Below are positions 8,667 to 16,179 of a stretch of 33,091 bases of DNA, piece after piece; position 1 is the first letter of the stretch; each line of letters starts with the position of its first letter. The DNA comes from Bacteroidales bacterium (GTDB lineage Bacteria; Bacteroidota; Bacteroidia; Bacteroidales; F082). The translations under genes and the position numbers were made by a program. The stretch covers positions 1-33,091 of the forward strand of contig JAQVGO010000004.1 in assembly GCA_028696715.1 (NCBI GenBank). The letters run 5' to 3'. A model generated the notes under the pieces. That model was not told where the DNA came from and did not search any database. It worked only from the letters and a program-made list of their open reading frames with translations.

Positions 8667-9415
8667 AGTTATACGGACTCATAGGAAAAAAATTATCCCA
8701 TTCATTTTCGAAGGAATACTTTAATAAAAAGTTTTCCGAAAACCGTGTGGATGCCGCCTATGAACTCTTCGAACTGGAAAATATTGAACAACTTCCCGAA
8801 TTGATTTCCGCCCATACAAATTTGGCAGGTTTAAATGTTACCATTCCCTACAAGCAACAAGCTGTTGCTTATTGCAGCAAACTGGACAAAACCGCACAAA
8901 TGACAGGAGCCGTCAACACCTTGGTTATCAATAGAAAAAACCATAAAATAGAATTAATTGGATACAATACCGATGTGATTGGATTCGACAGCCTGATCAA
9001 ACCCATCCTAAAACAAATAAACAACTCCAAAGCACTTATTTTGGGCACAGGGGGTGCTTCAAAAGCCGTTCAATATAGCCTGCGTTCGGCAGGAATTGGA
9101 TTTACGATTGTGAGCAGAAAGGCCTCCAAGCCAAACCAAATCAACTATGCGATGATCACAGCTTCGTTTATCCGCAATCATCAGCTAATCATTAATACTA
9201 CACCTCTGGGTATGTATCCTGATATTGAATCGCGTCCTCCGATACCTTATCAGTACCTAAATGAAAAGCATATTTTGATCGATGTGATCTACAACCCTGC
9301 TGAAACTGCCTTTCTGAAAGCCGGTAAATCTTATGACGCTATCACGCTCAATGGAATGCCTATGCTGATTGCTCAGGCGGATGCATCCTGGAAAATATGG
9401 TCAGGAAACAACTAA
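8663..9415 (+). CDS. aroE: Shikimate dehydrogenase (NADP)
   Basis: AroE reduces 3-dehydroshikimate to shikimate in aromatic amino-acid and chorismate synthesis. The substrate-binding half shows SHSFSKEYFN, the catalytic Lys in NVTIPYKQ, GAVNTLV and the Asp in YNTDVIGF. The cofactor half shows the Rossmann loop GTGGASKA, NTTPLGMYPD and DVIYNPAETAFL, ending in the NGMPMLIAQA helix. The length (250 aa) is at the short end of the family, typical for Bacteroidota. Its ATG overlaps the DUF368 stop by four bases. The pairing of a lipid-carrier transporter with AroE is probably operon convenience rather than shared biochemistry. Confidence 0.93.
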   Translation: MKLYGLIGKKLSHSFSKEYFNKKFSENRVDAAYELFELENIEQLPELISAHTNLAGLNVTIPYKQQAVAYCSKLDKTAQMTGAVNTLVINRKNHKIELIGYNTDVIGFDSLIKPILKQINNSKALILGTGGASKAVQYSLRSAGIGFTIVSRKASKPNQINYAMITASFIRNHQLIINTTPLGMYPDIESRPPIPYQYLNEKHILIDVIYNPAETAFLKAGKSYDAITLNGMPMLIAQADASWKIWSGNN

Positions 9416-9436
9416 TACTTATACTCTAGCAAGTTG

Positions 9437-9466
9437 TTGGATTTTTTAAATCATAAGTTATATTTG
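9437..9466 (+). promoter_or_regulatory. Full Bacteroidota promoter (TTG-N19-TATATTTG) of the Nramp gene
   Basis: TTG at 9437-9439 and TATATTTG at 9459-9466 are exactly 19 bases apart, matching the Bacteroidota housekeeping consensus TTG-N19-TAnnTTTG. This is the best promoter in the window. It places the transcription start near 9472 and the coding start at the ATG at 9491. Confidence 0.7.
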
Positions 9467-9490
9467 CAGCTCGCAAATAAAAAACCAACG

Positions 9491-10726
9491 ATGAGACGAT
9501 TTTTTCAATTACTTGGTCCCGGATTATTATATGCCGGAGCTGCGATAGGAGTATCACATCTGGTGCAGTCAACACGGGCAGGAGCCGAATTTGGATTTGA
9601 ACTGATGTGGGTACTGCTGGCCGCTAACTTACTTAAATTTCCCTTTTTTGAAGTAGGCAGCCGATATGTCCTGGCCACCAATCAAAACCTGATTCATGCC
9701 TACAAAAAAGAAGGCAGCTGGGTGCTCTGGCTTTTTCTATTACTTACAATAGTTACAATGTTTCCCGTTGTGGCTGCGCTTACCATTGTTACAGCCGGCA
9801 TGTCGAACAGCCTCATCCCCACTTCACTTGATCCGTTACAAACCAGCATCGTCATTTTGCTCATCACGATGGCAGTGTTGATTATCGGGCGCTACAAATT
9901 ACTCGATCAGATGATTAAGGTAGTGATTCTGGTACTCACTCTTACCACACTCATTGCTGTGGTAGCAGCTTTTGGTGTTGAGCGTCAAATGGTTGAAACC
10001 AGCCTGCAACATTTCGACTGGATGAGCAAAACCCATATCCTCTTTTTGATCGCCTTTATCGGCTGGATGCCCGCACCGATAGATATTGTAGTCTGGGGTT
10101 CGCTGTGGTCTCAAAGCAAAAACGATCAAATGAAAGAAAAACCTACCATACGAGAAGCCTTGATAGAATTCAGAATCGGGTATTTTGGAACCATGATTAT
10201 CGCTGCAGCTTTTCTGGCTTTGGGGGCAATGATCATGTATGGTAATGGAGAAGACCTTTCGCCCAGCGGTGTTGTTTTTGCAGATCAATTGATCAAACTT
10301 TACACCGAAAGCATAGGAAAATGGGCATATCCGGTAATTGCCCTGGCTGCTTTCACCACCATGCTGAGTACTACAATTACGGTTTCTGATGCCTATCCGC
10401 GAACAGTGAGAGAAGCTATTCGCCATCTTTTTCCAAAAAGCCCAACCAGAAGGTTAAGTTATATCCTTTGGATGTTTATCTTGATGGCAGGTGCAATTCT
10501 GATTCTGAATCAGGCCAAAAGTATGCGTGTGCTGGTTGATCTGGCTACTACCTTGTCTTTCATCACTGCTCCGGTGCTGGCCTATCTCAATTATCGTGTG
10601 ATTACAAATCAGACCATTCCAAAGCAATTTCAGCCAGCAAGATACCTTAAAATCTGGTCAGTGATCGGCATTGCATTTTTAGCGATTTTCACACTATTTT
10701 ACATTGGTTGGCGGATATTTTCCTGA
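9491..10726 (+). CDS. Nramp-family transporter with a non-canonical metal site
   Basis: The 411-residue protein has the Nramp (SLC11) fold signatures: the opening FFQLLGPGLLYAGAAIGVSHL, the adjoining TRAGAEFGFELMW, and about eleven hydrophobic segments. In classical manganese/iron importers TM1 carries DPGN and TM6 carries MPHN. Here the aligned positions read GVSH in TM1 and MPAP in TM6 (GWMPAPIDIVVW), so the usual Asp and Asn ligands are missing. The substrate may therefore not be manganese or iron; a divergent Nramp-related branch, for example one for another cation, is likely. A TTG start at 9434 is rejected because it overlaps the -33 box of a full promoter; the ATG at 9491 is used. Confidence 0.85.
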   Translation: MRRFFQLLGPGLLYAGAAIGVSHLVQSTRAGAEFGFELMWVLLAANLLKFPFFEVGSRYVLATNQNLIHAYKKEGSWVLWLFLLLTIVTMFPVVAALTIVTAGMSNSLIPTSLDPLQTSIVILLITMAVLIIGRYKLLDQMIKVVILVLTLTTLIAVVAAFGVERQMVETSLQHFDWMSKTHILFLIAFIGWMPAPIDIVVWGSLWSQSKNDQMKEKPTIREALIEFRIGYFGTMIIAAAFLALGAMIMYGNGEDLSPSGVVFADQLIKLYTESIGKWAYPVIALAAFTTMLSTTITVSDAYPRTVREAIRHLFPKSPTRRLSYILWMFILMAGAILILNQAKSMRVLVDLATTLSFITAPVLAYLNYRVITNQTIPKQFQPARYLKIWSVIGIAFLAIFTLFYIGWRIFS

Positions 10727-10760
10727 TCATTTAAGTGATGATAGGCCAGCACTACCCAAC

Positions 10761-10775
10761 TAACCAATTTGGTTA
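10761..10775. repeat. 15-base dyad TAACCAATTTGGTTA
   Basis: TAACCAA and TTGGTTA are perfect complements around a single central T, 35 bases after the Nramp stop. It has no following T tract, so it is a poor terminator. It could be part of the 3' end of the Nramp mRNA or a protein-binding dyad. Confidence 0.35.
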
Positions 10776-10823
10776 AAGGCCATCCATTTTACACCCTACT
10801 TTTAGTTTCAATGCTTTAAAATA

Positions 10824-10853
10824 AATCCCGGATCTCATAAGAAATCCGGGATT
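10824..10853 (-). terminator. Strong intrinsic terminator of nrfHA
   Basis: AATCCCGGAT (10824-10833) and ATCCGGGATT (10844-10853) form a perfect ten-base-pair stem with a ten-base loop. Read on the minus strand the stem is followed by TTATTTTAAA, a T-rich tract, about 25 bases after the nrfA stop. It lies between convergent genes and may also help stop transcripts of the Nramp gene. Confidence 0.75.
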
Positions 10854-10877
10854 ATCCAAAACAACCCGACTTTAAAA

Positions 10878-12392
10878 TCATTCATTCAGCACCACATCAT
10901 AAGCTGCTTCTCTTTCGGCAGCTTTTTGTTTCCAAACAGGAACAACTTCTTTCAGGAACAGCTCTTTTTCGGCTTTCAGTTTGTCCATTGGCAATCCAAT
11001 GTATTCCTGAGCTTTAGCTTTGGTGGAAATATCAGGATAAGCCACCTCGCGATTCACTCCTTTGGCAGCCAGCAATCTTGCCAGTTTGATACGGGCATCC
11101 TGTGCCTTATCAATTGATTTACCAAGAATACGTGCACTCTCAACCGGTGAATGGAATGATCCACCATGCGAAGCTGCTACATAATCCCAATACCACTGTC
11201 CCACACGAATATCATATAGAATATCTTTCATTTCCGAATCAACAGCACCATTATCCCAGGCTAATCCCGCTTCCACATGTGCTCTTACCAACAGTTCTTC
11301 AGCTTTTTTGCGCATTTCGGCCACTCTTTCCTGACGATCGTAAACGTTCTTCATCAGGGTTTCTTCACTTTCGCGGTGACAGGTTTGGCAAGCCTGCGAA
11401 ATATACTTAAGAGGTGAAGTAACATGATGATTCGAAAACTTCAAACCACCTTCGCTCACATAAGGCATATGACAATCAGCACATGAAACACCACGTTCGG
11501 CATGGATTCCTGTTGTGTAAACTTCATAATCAGGATGTTGAGCCTTCAGCATGGGGGCTTTGCTGATTGCATGTGTCCAGTCAGAAAATCCCATCTCATC
11601 ATAATACTTAAGCATATCTTCCGGCTCATAACCATTTACCCAGGGAAAAGTGAGGTAATTAGGCCGCTCTACTTCATTTTCATTATTGAAATAATACTCC
11701 ACATGACATTGTGCACAAACAAGCGAGCGCATTTCCTGGTGAGTGGCCTTTGTAATATCCTTGCCCTGAGCCTCAAAGGCCTCAATCAAGGCGGGTCGCG
11801 AAATGGCCAGATCCATCGTTTCGGGATTATGGCAATCCGCACATCCAATAGAATTGGTGATCTCTTCTCCGAGCAACGCCCATTTTCCTCTGTAAAACTC
11901 AGCCGGACCTCCCAACTGATTCATCATTCGGGGCACATCCGGACTTTTACATGTCCAGCAGGTACTGGGCATTGGGCCTTCATCAGGAGCCAATGGGCCA
12001 CCCGTTCTCAAAATATTATGAATATCTTCAACTGCATGGGAATGGCCTCTTCCCTGATTATATTCTTTCGAAAAACCATAACCCGCCCACAGCACAACCA
12101 GCTCAGGGCCTTCTTCGAGCATATCGCGCATGGCGTTGCCTCCGTGTGGCGTTCTGAAATCAGTTTCCTGCGTTTTGCGATAGGTTTCGTATTCTTTTGG
12201 AAAGTTCTTGCCCCAGATTTCATTACGAGGTTCAAACCTGTTGAGCTTCACTTTAGGCTTATAGGCAAAAATAGCTTCTGCCCTGCGCTCGGTGATGGTA
12301 GAAACAAGCAATCCAAGGAAAAATACAACAACCAGGGTAACGACAAATAAAGTCCAGTTTACCCAGGGTTTTCTCTTTTGTGGTGTATTCAT
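10878..12392 (-). CDS. nrfA: Cytochrome c nitrite reductase, catalytic subunit (ammonia-forming)
   Basis: NrfA reduces nitrite (also NO and hydroxylamine) by six electrons to ammonium in the periplasm. Five haem c sites are visible: the active-site haem bound by the special motif CWTCK (145-149), then CADCH (184), CAQCH (226), CADCH (304) and CQTCH (335). Context motifs typical of NrfA are present, such as CAQCHVEYYF and HPDYEVYTTGIHAERGVSCADCH. Residues 13-35 are a hydrophobic segment serving as an uncleaved anchor or signal. The length (504 aa) is normal. It follows nrfH by 19 bases and is closed by a strong hairpin at 10824-10853. Confidence 0.97.
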   Translation of the reverse strand: MNTPQKRKPWVNWTLFVVTLVVVFFLGLLVSTITERRAEAIFAYKPKVKLNRFEPRNEIWGKNFPKEYETYRKTQETDFRTPHGGNAMRDMLEEGPELVVLWAGYGFSKEYNQGRGHSHAVEDIHNILRTGGPLAPDEGPMPSTCWTCKSPDVPRMMNQLGGPAEFYRGKWALLGEEITNSIGCADCHNPETMDLAISRPALIEAFEAQGKDITKATHQEMRSLVCAQCHVEYYFNNENEVERPNYLTFPWVNGYEPEDMLKYYDEMGFSDWTHAISKAPMLKAQHPDYEVYTTGIHAERGVSCADCHMPYVSEGGLKFSNHHVTSPLKYISQACQTCHRESEETLMKNVYDRQERVAEMRKKAEELLVRAHVEAGLAWDNGAVDSEMKDILYDIRVGQWYWDYVAASHGGSFHSPVESARILGKSIDKAQDARIKLARLLAAKGVNREVAYPDISTKAKAQEYIGLPMDKLKAEKELFLKEVVPVWKQKAAEREAAYDVVLNE

Positions 12393-12411
12393 GATATCAG
12401 GTTTTTGGTTT

Positions 12412-12996
12412 TTATTCTTTGTTCAACATCTCTTTTAGCCAGGCTGGCACAGGTGAAGGCAACATCGGAACCCGGGCATATGGCGTGCTGGATAAGCTTT
12501 TAACCCGACCATGCGGCACTTCCCGGTGACACTCCCAGCAAAGTCTGTCTTCGAACTTATGATGAAACACTTCCGTTTGTACCATCAGCTTTTCGTCAGT
12601 TATTAACTGGCTGTGACAGCGGATGCAATTTTCCTGCACCACACCAATGCCGGCTTCTTTGATAAAAATATTTTGTGGTTCAAGCCGAAGCGTAAACATG
12701 GTAGCATGTCGCGCACCATCCATAGCTTTGAAATAATAGGTTCTGAAAATATTATCATGCGGCACATGGCAATCGTTGCAGCTCGCTACTTCGCGGTGCG
12801 AGCTGTGCTGCCAGGTAGCATACTGAGGTGCCATAATATGACAATTTACGCAGGTTTCGGGGGCATCCGAAAGGTATGAATAGGCTTTACTCGAATAAAA
12901 CGCATAAAGACTTAAACCTGCCAGCGCACCCAGCATCAGGATAACTGCGAGTTGCCATTCGGGCGGAGGGATTAATCGTTTCAATAATGGGTTCAT
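12412..12996 (-). CDS. nrfH: Cytochrome c nitrite reductase, membrane quinol-oxidising subunit
   Basis: NrfH is a NapC/NirT-type tetrahaem cytochrome that takes electrons from menaquinol and passes them to NrfA. It has one N-terminal membrane helix (about residues 14-35) and four haem c motifs: CVNCHIM (49), CNDCH (73), CIRCH (124) and CWECH (153). The CxxCHxM form of the first site matches the known Met-ligated haem of NrfH. The length (194 aa) is somewhat longer than the usual ~160, with a proline-rich C-terminal tail. It is the first gene of the nrfHA pair, with a promoter upstream at 13057-13087. Confidence 0.95.
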   Translation of the reverse strand: MNPLLKRLIPPPEWQLAVILMLGALAGLSLYAFYSSKAYSYLSDAPETCVNCHIMAPQYATWQHSSHREVASCNDCHVPHDNIFRTYYFKAMDGARHATMFTLRLEPQNIFIKEAGIGVVQENCIRCHSQLITDEKLMVQTEVFHHKFEDRLCWECHREVPHGRVKSLSSTPYARVPMLPSPVPAWLKEMLNKE

Positions 12997-13023
12997 GGTC
13001 TTAACAATTGGTTCAGTTAATTC

Positions 13024-13053
13024 AAGTATTCGAGTATTTAAATTCTAATACTT
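13024..13053. repeat. AGTATT repeats and inverted repeat in the nrfHA leader
   Basis: AAGTATT (13024-13030) and AATACTT (13047-13053) are perfect seven-base complements. A second AGTATT (13033-13038) lies between them, in direct repeat with the first and inverted to the third. The block lies just downstream of the nrfH -7 element, at the probable transcript start. It could be an operator or form alternative hairpins in the leader. Confidence 0.45.
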
Positions 13054-13056
13054 CTA

Positions 13057-13087
13057 CAAATTTAGGTAAAGCCCATATATCAAACAA
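13057..13087 (-). promoter_or_regulatory. Promoter of nrfHA (TTG-N20-TAAATTTG on the minus strand)
   Basis: The plus strand reads CAAATTTA at 13057-13064 (minus TAAATTTG, the -7 element) and CAA at 13085-13087 (minus TTG, the -33 box), 20 bases apart. The -7 element is 61 bases upstream of the nrfH ATG at 12996. So nrfHA probably has its own promoter and is not only read from the PepSY operon. Confidence 0.55.
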
Positions 13088-13128
13088 TAAAAATCGATAG
13101 CCGAAACTTAATTTAGAATCAATTCAAA

Positions 13129-14631
13129 TTATTTAAAGATAAGCTTCTTCTTTTTCAGCCAGCGCATCATCCCCGACCATAATATCAGCAGCAATGCCAA
13201 TCCAAAAAGTGGAATAATCAGGATATAGAAATCCCCGATCAAAGCCTGAAAAATTCGCGCAGTATGAACCTCCAAAGCCAAATTCCACAAAGGCATGGGC
13301 TCATCGGCAATCGAAGCAGGCATTTCAATTTTGTTTCCAAGCAGGCCCTTGTCATAATCATAAATCAGCAGATCGTTCTCCAGCTTTATCATTCCCGAAA
13401 TCATATGTTTTCCTAAAGGTGAACCTGCATTGGTTTCCCTTTTAGGTATTTCCCCTGTAATCATATCCCGCACATAATGCTGATCAGCTTGCCACAGAAA
13501 CAAACCGTTAAAAGAGCCCACAGCGTACATCCCTTCGGCAACCGGTTCAAAAACGTTGATACCCATCACCGAAAGTGGCGGAGCACTATCAAAAGCTTGT
13601 AAAGCTTGTTGAAAATTCGCATCAGCTTTGAAAATTCCATCATTAGTACCAACCAGCCAATACTGAGCTTTATCGTCCCAATGAATCATGCGAAGCTTAT
13701 CGTGCCAGGGATTGGGGCTACTGAGTGTTGAAAATGGAATTTTTGCAACACGCGATTCGGCAATTGCAATAAGCAGTGGCGGCCTCAGAAACATACCGGT
13801 GAAAGTATTCAACAGCAAAAATGCGACCACCCAGATGCCCAGCTTATTATGCCATTTTTGATTGAATTTCAACTGACTAAGCTGGGTTTTTACCGATTTG
13901 GCCTTGTGTTTTCTGTTCCTGATCCATTTGGGATAAAAGAAATAAATGTATCCGCTTACAACCAAAAAAATCAAAATAAGAGCCAGTAAATCAACAAGTA
14001 AAATACCAAACTGACCATATATTTCACCACTGTGCAACACCCAAAGTGTTTTGAACAATCCAACTTTTCCATCATCATTCAAAGCTCTTGGAAGCTCAAA
14101 ACGGCTGAATGATTCAGGACTAACCACATCATCAGCAAGGATAAGCTCTGATCGGGTTAAAAAGACGAGTTTATGCGCTCTTTGTGTAATATCCAGAAAA
14201 CGTGAATCATGCAGATCGATTGGGATCATCAACCATCGGGCTGAGTTTTGATCAAGCTGATACAAACCAGATTGCGTAGCTGCATATACCTGCCCTGACT
14301 TACTTCGGAAAAGCTTGTTGATTTTGCGGTTATCAACGCCCTTGGGAAACCCATCCCAATAAGCTTTATAATCAGAAAAAGCGGTATCTGTCAACCAAAC
14401 ACCCACATTACCATAAAGCAACAAACTATCACCTCCCAGCTGCAAAGCTCCCCTAACGGCAGCGTTGTTCCAGTTTTTATAGTGATAAACCTCAGGCAAG
14501 CAATTTCGATTGACATTGATTCCGCTTACCAGATTACGGTGATTGAGAATAATTCCTGAAACAGCCCACAGGATTACAAAAACACCTAAAACCAGTGAAA
14601 ACCACTTATGTATCCATTTCCATTTCTTCAT
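13129..14631 (-). CDS. PepSY_TM-type membrane protein, possible di-haem reductase
   Basis: The 500-residue protein has four membrane segments (about 11-30, 209-232, 264-283 and 470-490). They enclose two large extracytoplasmic parts rich in beta-strand-like repeats (for example VYAATQSGLYQLDQNS, WLVGTNDGIFKADANF and MYAVGSFNGLFLWQADQ), suggesting propeller-like blades. It starts WKWIHKWFSLVLGVFVILWAVSGIILNHR, the usual opening of PepSY-associated membrane proteins. Membrane-edge histidines at 8, 31, 200 (LHSGEIYG) and 261 (KWHNKLG) match positions that bind haem b in reductases such as FoxB. I infer electron transfer across the membrane; the partner is unknown. It is the last gene of the six-gene unit, 30 bases after the DUF438 gene and 132 bases before nrfH. 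Confidence 0.75.
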   Translation of the reverse strand: MKKWKWIHKWFSLVLGVFVILWAVSGIILNHRNLVSGINVNRNCLPEVYHYKNWNNAAVRGALQLGGDSLLLYGNVGVWLTDTAFSDYKAYWDGFPKGVDNRKINKLFRSKSGQVYAATQSGLYQLDQNSARWLMIPIDLHDSRFLDITQRAHKLVFLTRSELILADDVVSPESFSRFELPRALNDDGKVGLFKTLWVLHSGEIYGQFGILLVDLLALILIFLVVSGYIYFFYPKWIRNRKHKAKSVKTQLSQLKFNQKWHNKLGIWVVAFLLLNTFTGMFLRPPLLIAIAESRVAKIPFSTLSSPNPWHDKLRMIHWDDKAQYWLVGTNDGIFKADANFQQALQAFDSAPPLSVMGINVFEPVAEGMYAVGSFNGLFLWQADQHYVRDMITGEIPKRETNAGSPLGKHMISGMIKLENDLLIYDYDKGLLGNKIEMPASIADEPMPLWNLALEVHTARIFQALIGDFYILIIPLFGLALLLILWSGMMRWLKKKKLIFK

Positions 14632-14661
14632 CAGGCTTCCCGTGCTCGTACTCGTATTCCC

Positions 14662-15891
14662 TTATTCCCAGTCCAATAAACGTTGTTCACCCTGTAAATC
14701 TCTTATCTCTGATGCATCCATACTCATTTCCAGAACGCCCTTGTATTCGCCTTTACTGTTGCGCAAAGCAAAATACTGTATCAGAATAAACCGGCCTTTT
14801 AAATTAATCCAAAACTTAGCCTCAGAGCGGGCTCCAGAACGAAAACCTTCAATAATTTGCTCAACAATGTGAACACTTTCGGGTGGATGGCAGTTTCTGA
14901 CATCACGGCCAATGATTGCTGGCGAACGCGGAAAAAAGCGATCATCCGGTCGTGAGAAATAGCGCACTTTATCCATTTCATCCACAAAGGTTATATCAGC
15001 CGGAAAGCTGTTCAGAATCAGTTCCAGTTGCTCTGCATTCAAGGTTCCGGTTTCCGTTTGGAATAATCCATTACCATTCTTTTCAGAATCCCTGGCAGTT
15101 TCCTGAAACAGGTTTACATTTTCAGAAGCTGGCTTCATGGGAGCCTCAATAAAAGGGAACGGATATTCAAAACTTTGCTGGTGCATCTTTTGCCATTCTT
15201 CATCAGTAATCGTTTCGGCAGCAACAGGATAAATAACCAGTTCTTCTTTTTGAATGATGCCGAATGCCATGAAGAAATACTTACCGATTTTGGGGTTAAT
15301 CTCCTCCCATCCGATCTGATTGTCTTTGAGCAGGCTAATCAGATCTTTCAGCATTTTGCGGGCATCATCATGCAATGACCACATTACCTTTAATGGACGG
15401 TACGCTACCCATGCTTTCTCCAGAAATGGAAACAGGATGTTTTCCTTTTTCACATAATGCCAATCAAAGCCGGTCAGTTCTTCAAAACGGGGAAGCAACT
15501 CGGCCCGTAAATCTTCAAAATCACTGGCTTCTCTTTTGCTGTATGATTTCAGCACTTTTTTGATCTGATTCAGCTTAAAGCCAAAAGCCTCATTCTCGAG
15601 CATCAGATAGTATAAAAAACTGCCATTTTCAGGTCGTTTCCAGGGGTACTTACTCAATTGTTTAAAAAAAGTATTCACCACTTTATCTATATCTTTTTTG
15701 ATGGTAGCCGCTGTGATGCCCAACTGCATCTGACGGTCTTCGAGCCTTAGCATATCGTGTGGTGTGAGTGAATTTAAGGCTTCTGCATACTTCTCCATCA
15801 ATTCCCTGCCCGGCTCACCATTCATCATTCCCAGCGAAAATGCCAACAGATCCTGTAATCTTTTTTCAGTATTGGAAATAAATTCTGACAT
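14662..15891 (-). CDS. DUF438 protein: hemerythrin-like domain plus PAS domain
   Basis: The 409-residue soluble protein has three parts. Residues ~5-75 are the DUF438 domain (LQDLLAFSLGMMNGEPGRELMEKYAEALNSLTPHDM, split here only for reference). Residues ~90-225 are a hemerythrin/HHE-like four-helix bundle with candidate di-iron ligands H145, E149/E150, H174 and E216/E217. Residues ~285-400 are a PAS domain (FPADITFVDEMDKVRYFS ... GVLEMSMDASEIRDLQ). Proteins of this build occur in anaerobes and are thought to sense or handle O2, NO or iron; none of the domains is an output domain. It lies 20 bases before the zinc-ribbon gene in genome order and 30 bases from the PepSY gene, in a tight operon next to nrfHA. 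Confidence 0.85.
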   Translation of the reverse strand: MSEFISNTEKRLQDLLAFSLGMMNGEPGRELMEKYAEALNSLTPHDMLRLEDRQMQLGITAATIKKDIDKVVNTFFKQLSKYPWKRPENGSFLYYLMLENEAFGFKLNQIKKVLKSYSKREASDFEDLRAELLPRFEELTGFDWHYVKKENILFPFLEKAWVAYRPLKVMWSLHDDARKMLKDLISLLKDNQIGWEEINPKIGKYFFMAFGIIQKEELVIYPVAAETITDEEWQKMHQQSFEYPFPFIEAPMKPASENVNLFQETARDSEKNGNGLFQTETGTLNAEQLELILNSFPADITFVDEMDKVRYFSRPDDRFFPRSPAIIGRDVRNCHPPESVHIVEQIIEGFRSGARSEAKFWINLKGRFILIQYFALRNSKGEYKGVLEMSMDASEIRDLQGEQRLLDWE

Positions 15892-15911
15892 AATATACAG
15901 TTTATTTTGTG

Positions 15912-16157
15912 TTAATATCCAATCCCTGCCGCCATCACATTTTCCGGATCAAAGGCATGGCAAGGCGTTACGGCATACACCATATCACAGTGCGGGCAAT
16001 GTGTTTCAAAAAAATTCATTTCAAAATCACCCCCGCAATTCTCGCAACTCAGCTGAAAAGCCAAAGGCATAGGTTGTTGATCAAAACCCATCTGTCGTAC
16101 TTTGTCGGCAACCAGTTTTCCATTTTGAAAGCTGCCCGAGCATCCGTCATGCATCAT
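15912..16157 (-). CDS. Small zinc-ribbon-like protein (81 aa)
   Basis: The protein carries two CxxC knuckles, C38-C41 (SCENCGGDF) and C54-C57 (HCPHCDMVY), spaced as in a zinc ribbon or rubredoxin-like metal site, plus further cysteines at C6 and C66 and two nearby histidines. It has no signal peptide or membrane helix. It starts with two ATG codons (16157 and 16154). It is 22 bases downstream of the ABC ATPase gene and 20 bases upstream of the DUF438 gene, so it is clearly part of the operon. I do not recognise a characterised family. A metal-binding adaptor or carrier is a reasonable inference. Confidence 0.75.
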   Translation of the reverse strand: MMHDGCSGSFQNGKLVADKVRQMGFDQQPMPLAFQLSCENCGGDFEMNFFETHCPHCDMVYAVTPCHAFDPENVMAAGIGY

Positions 16158-16179
16158 TGTTTCACATTTTTAGTTTTTC

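Noticed and set aside
9899-10426. 175-codon minus-strand frame within the Nramp gene
   Set aside because: Shadow of the Nramp coding frame: rich in His, Ser and Cys without motif order, and no promoter.
11502-12350. 282-codon open frame on the plus strand inside nrfA
   Set aside because: It is antisense to the haem-motif-bearing nrfA frame. The product is low-complexity, with no recognisable domain and no promoter or ribosome site; it is a shadow of codon usage.
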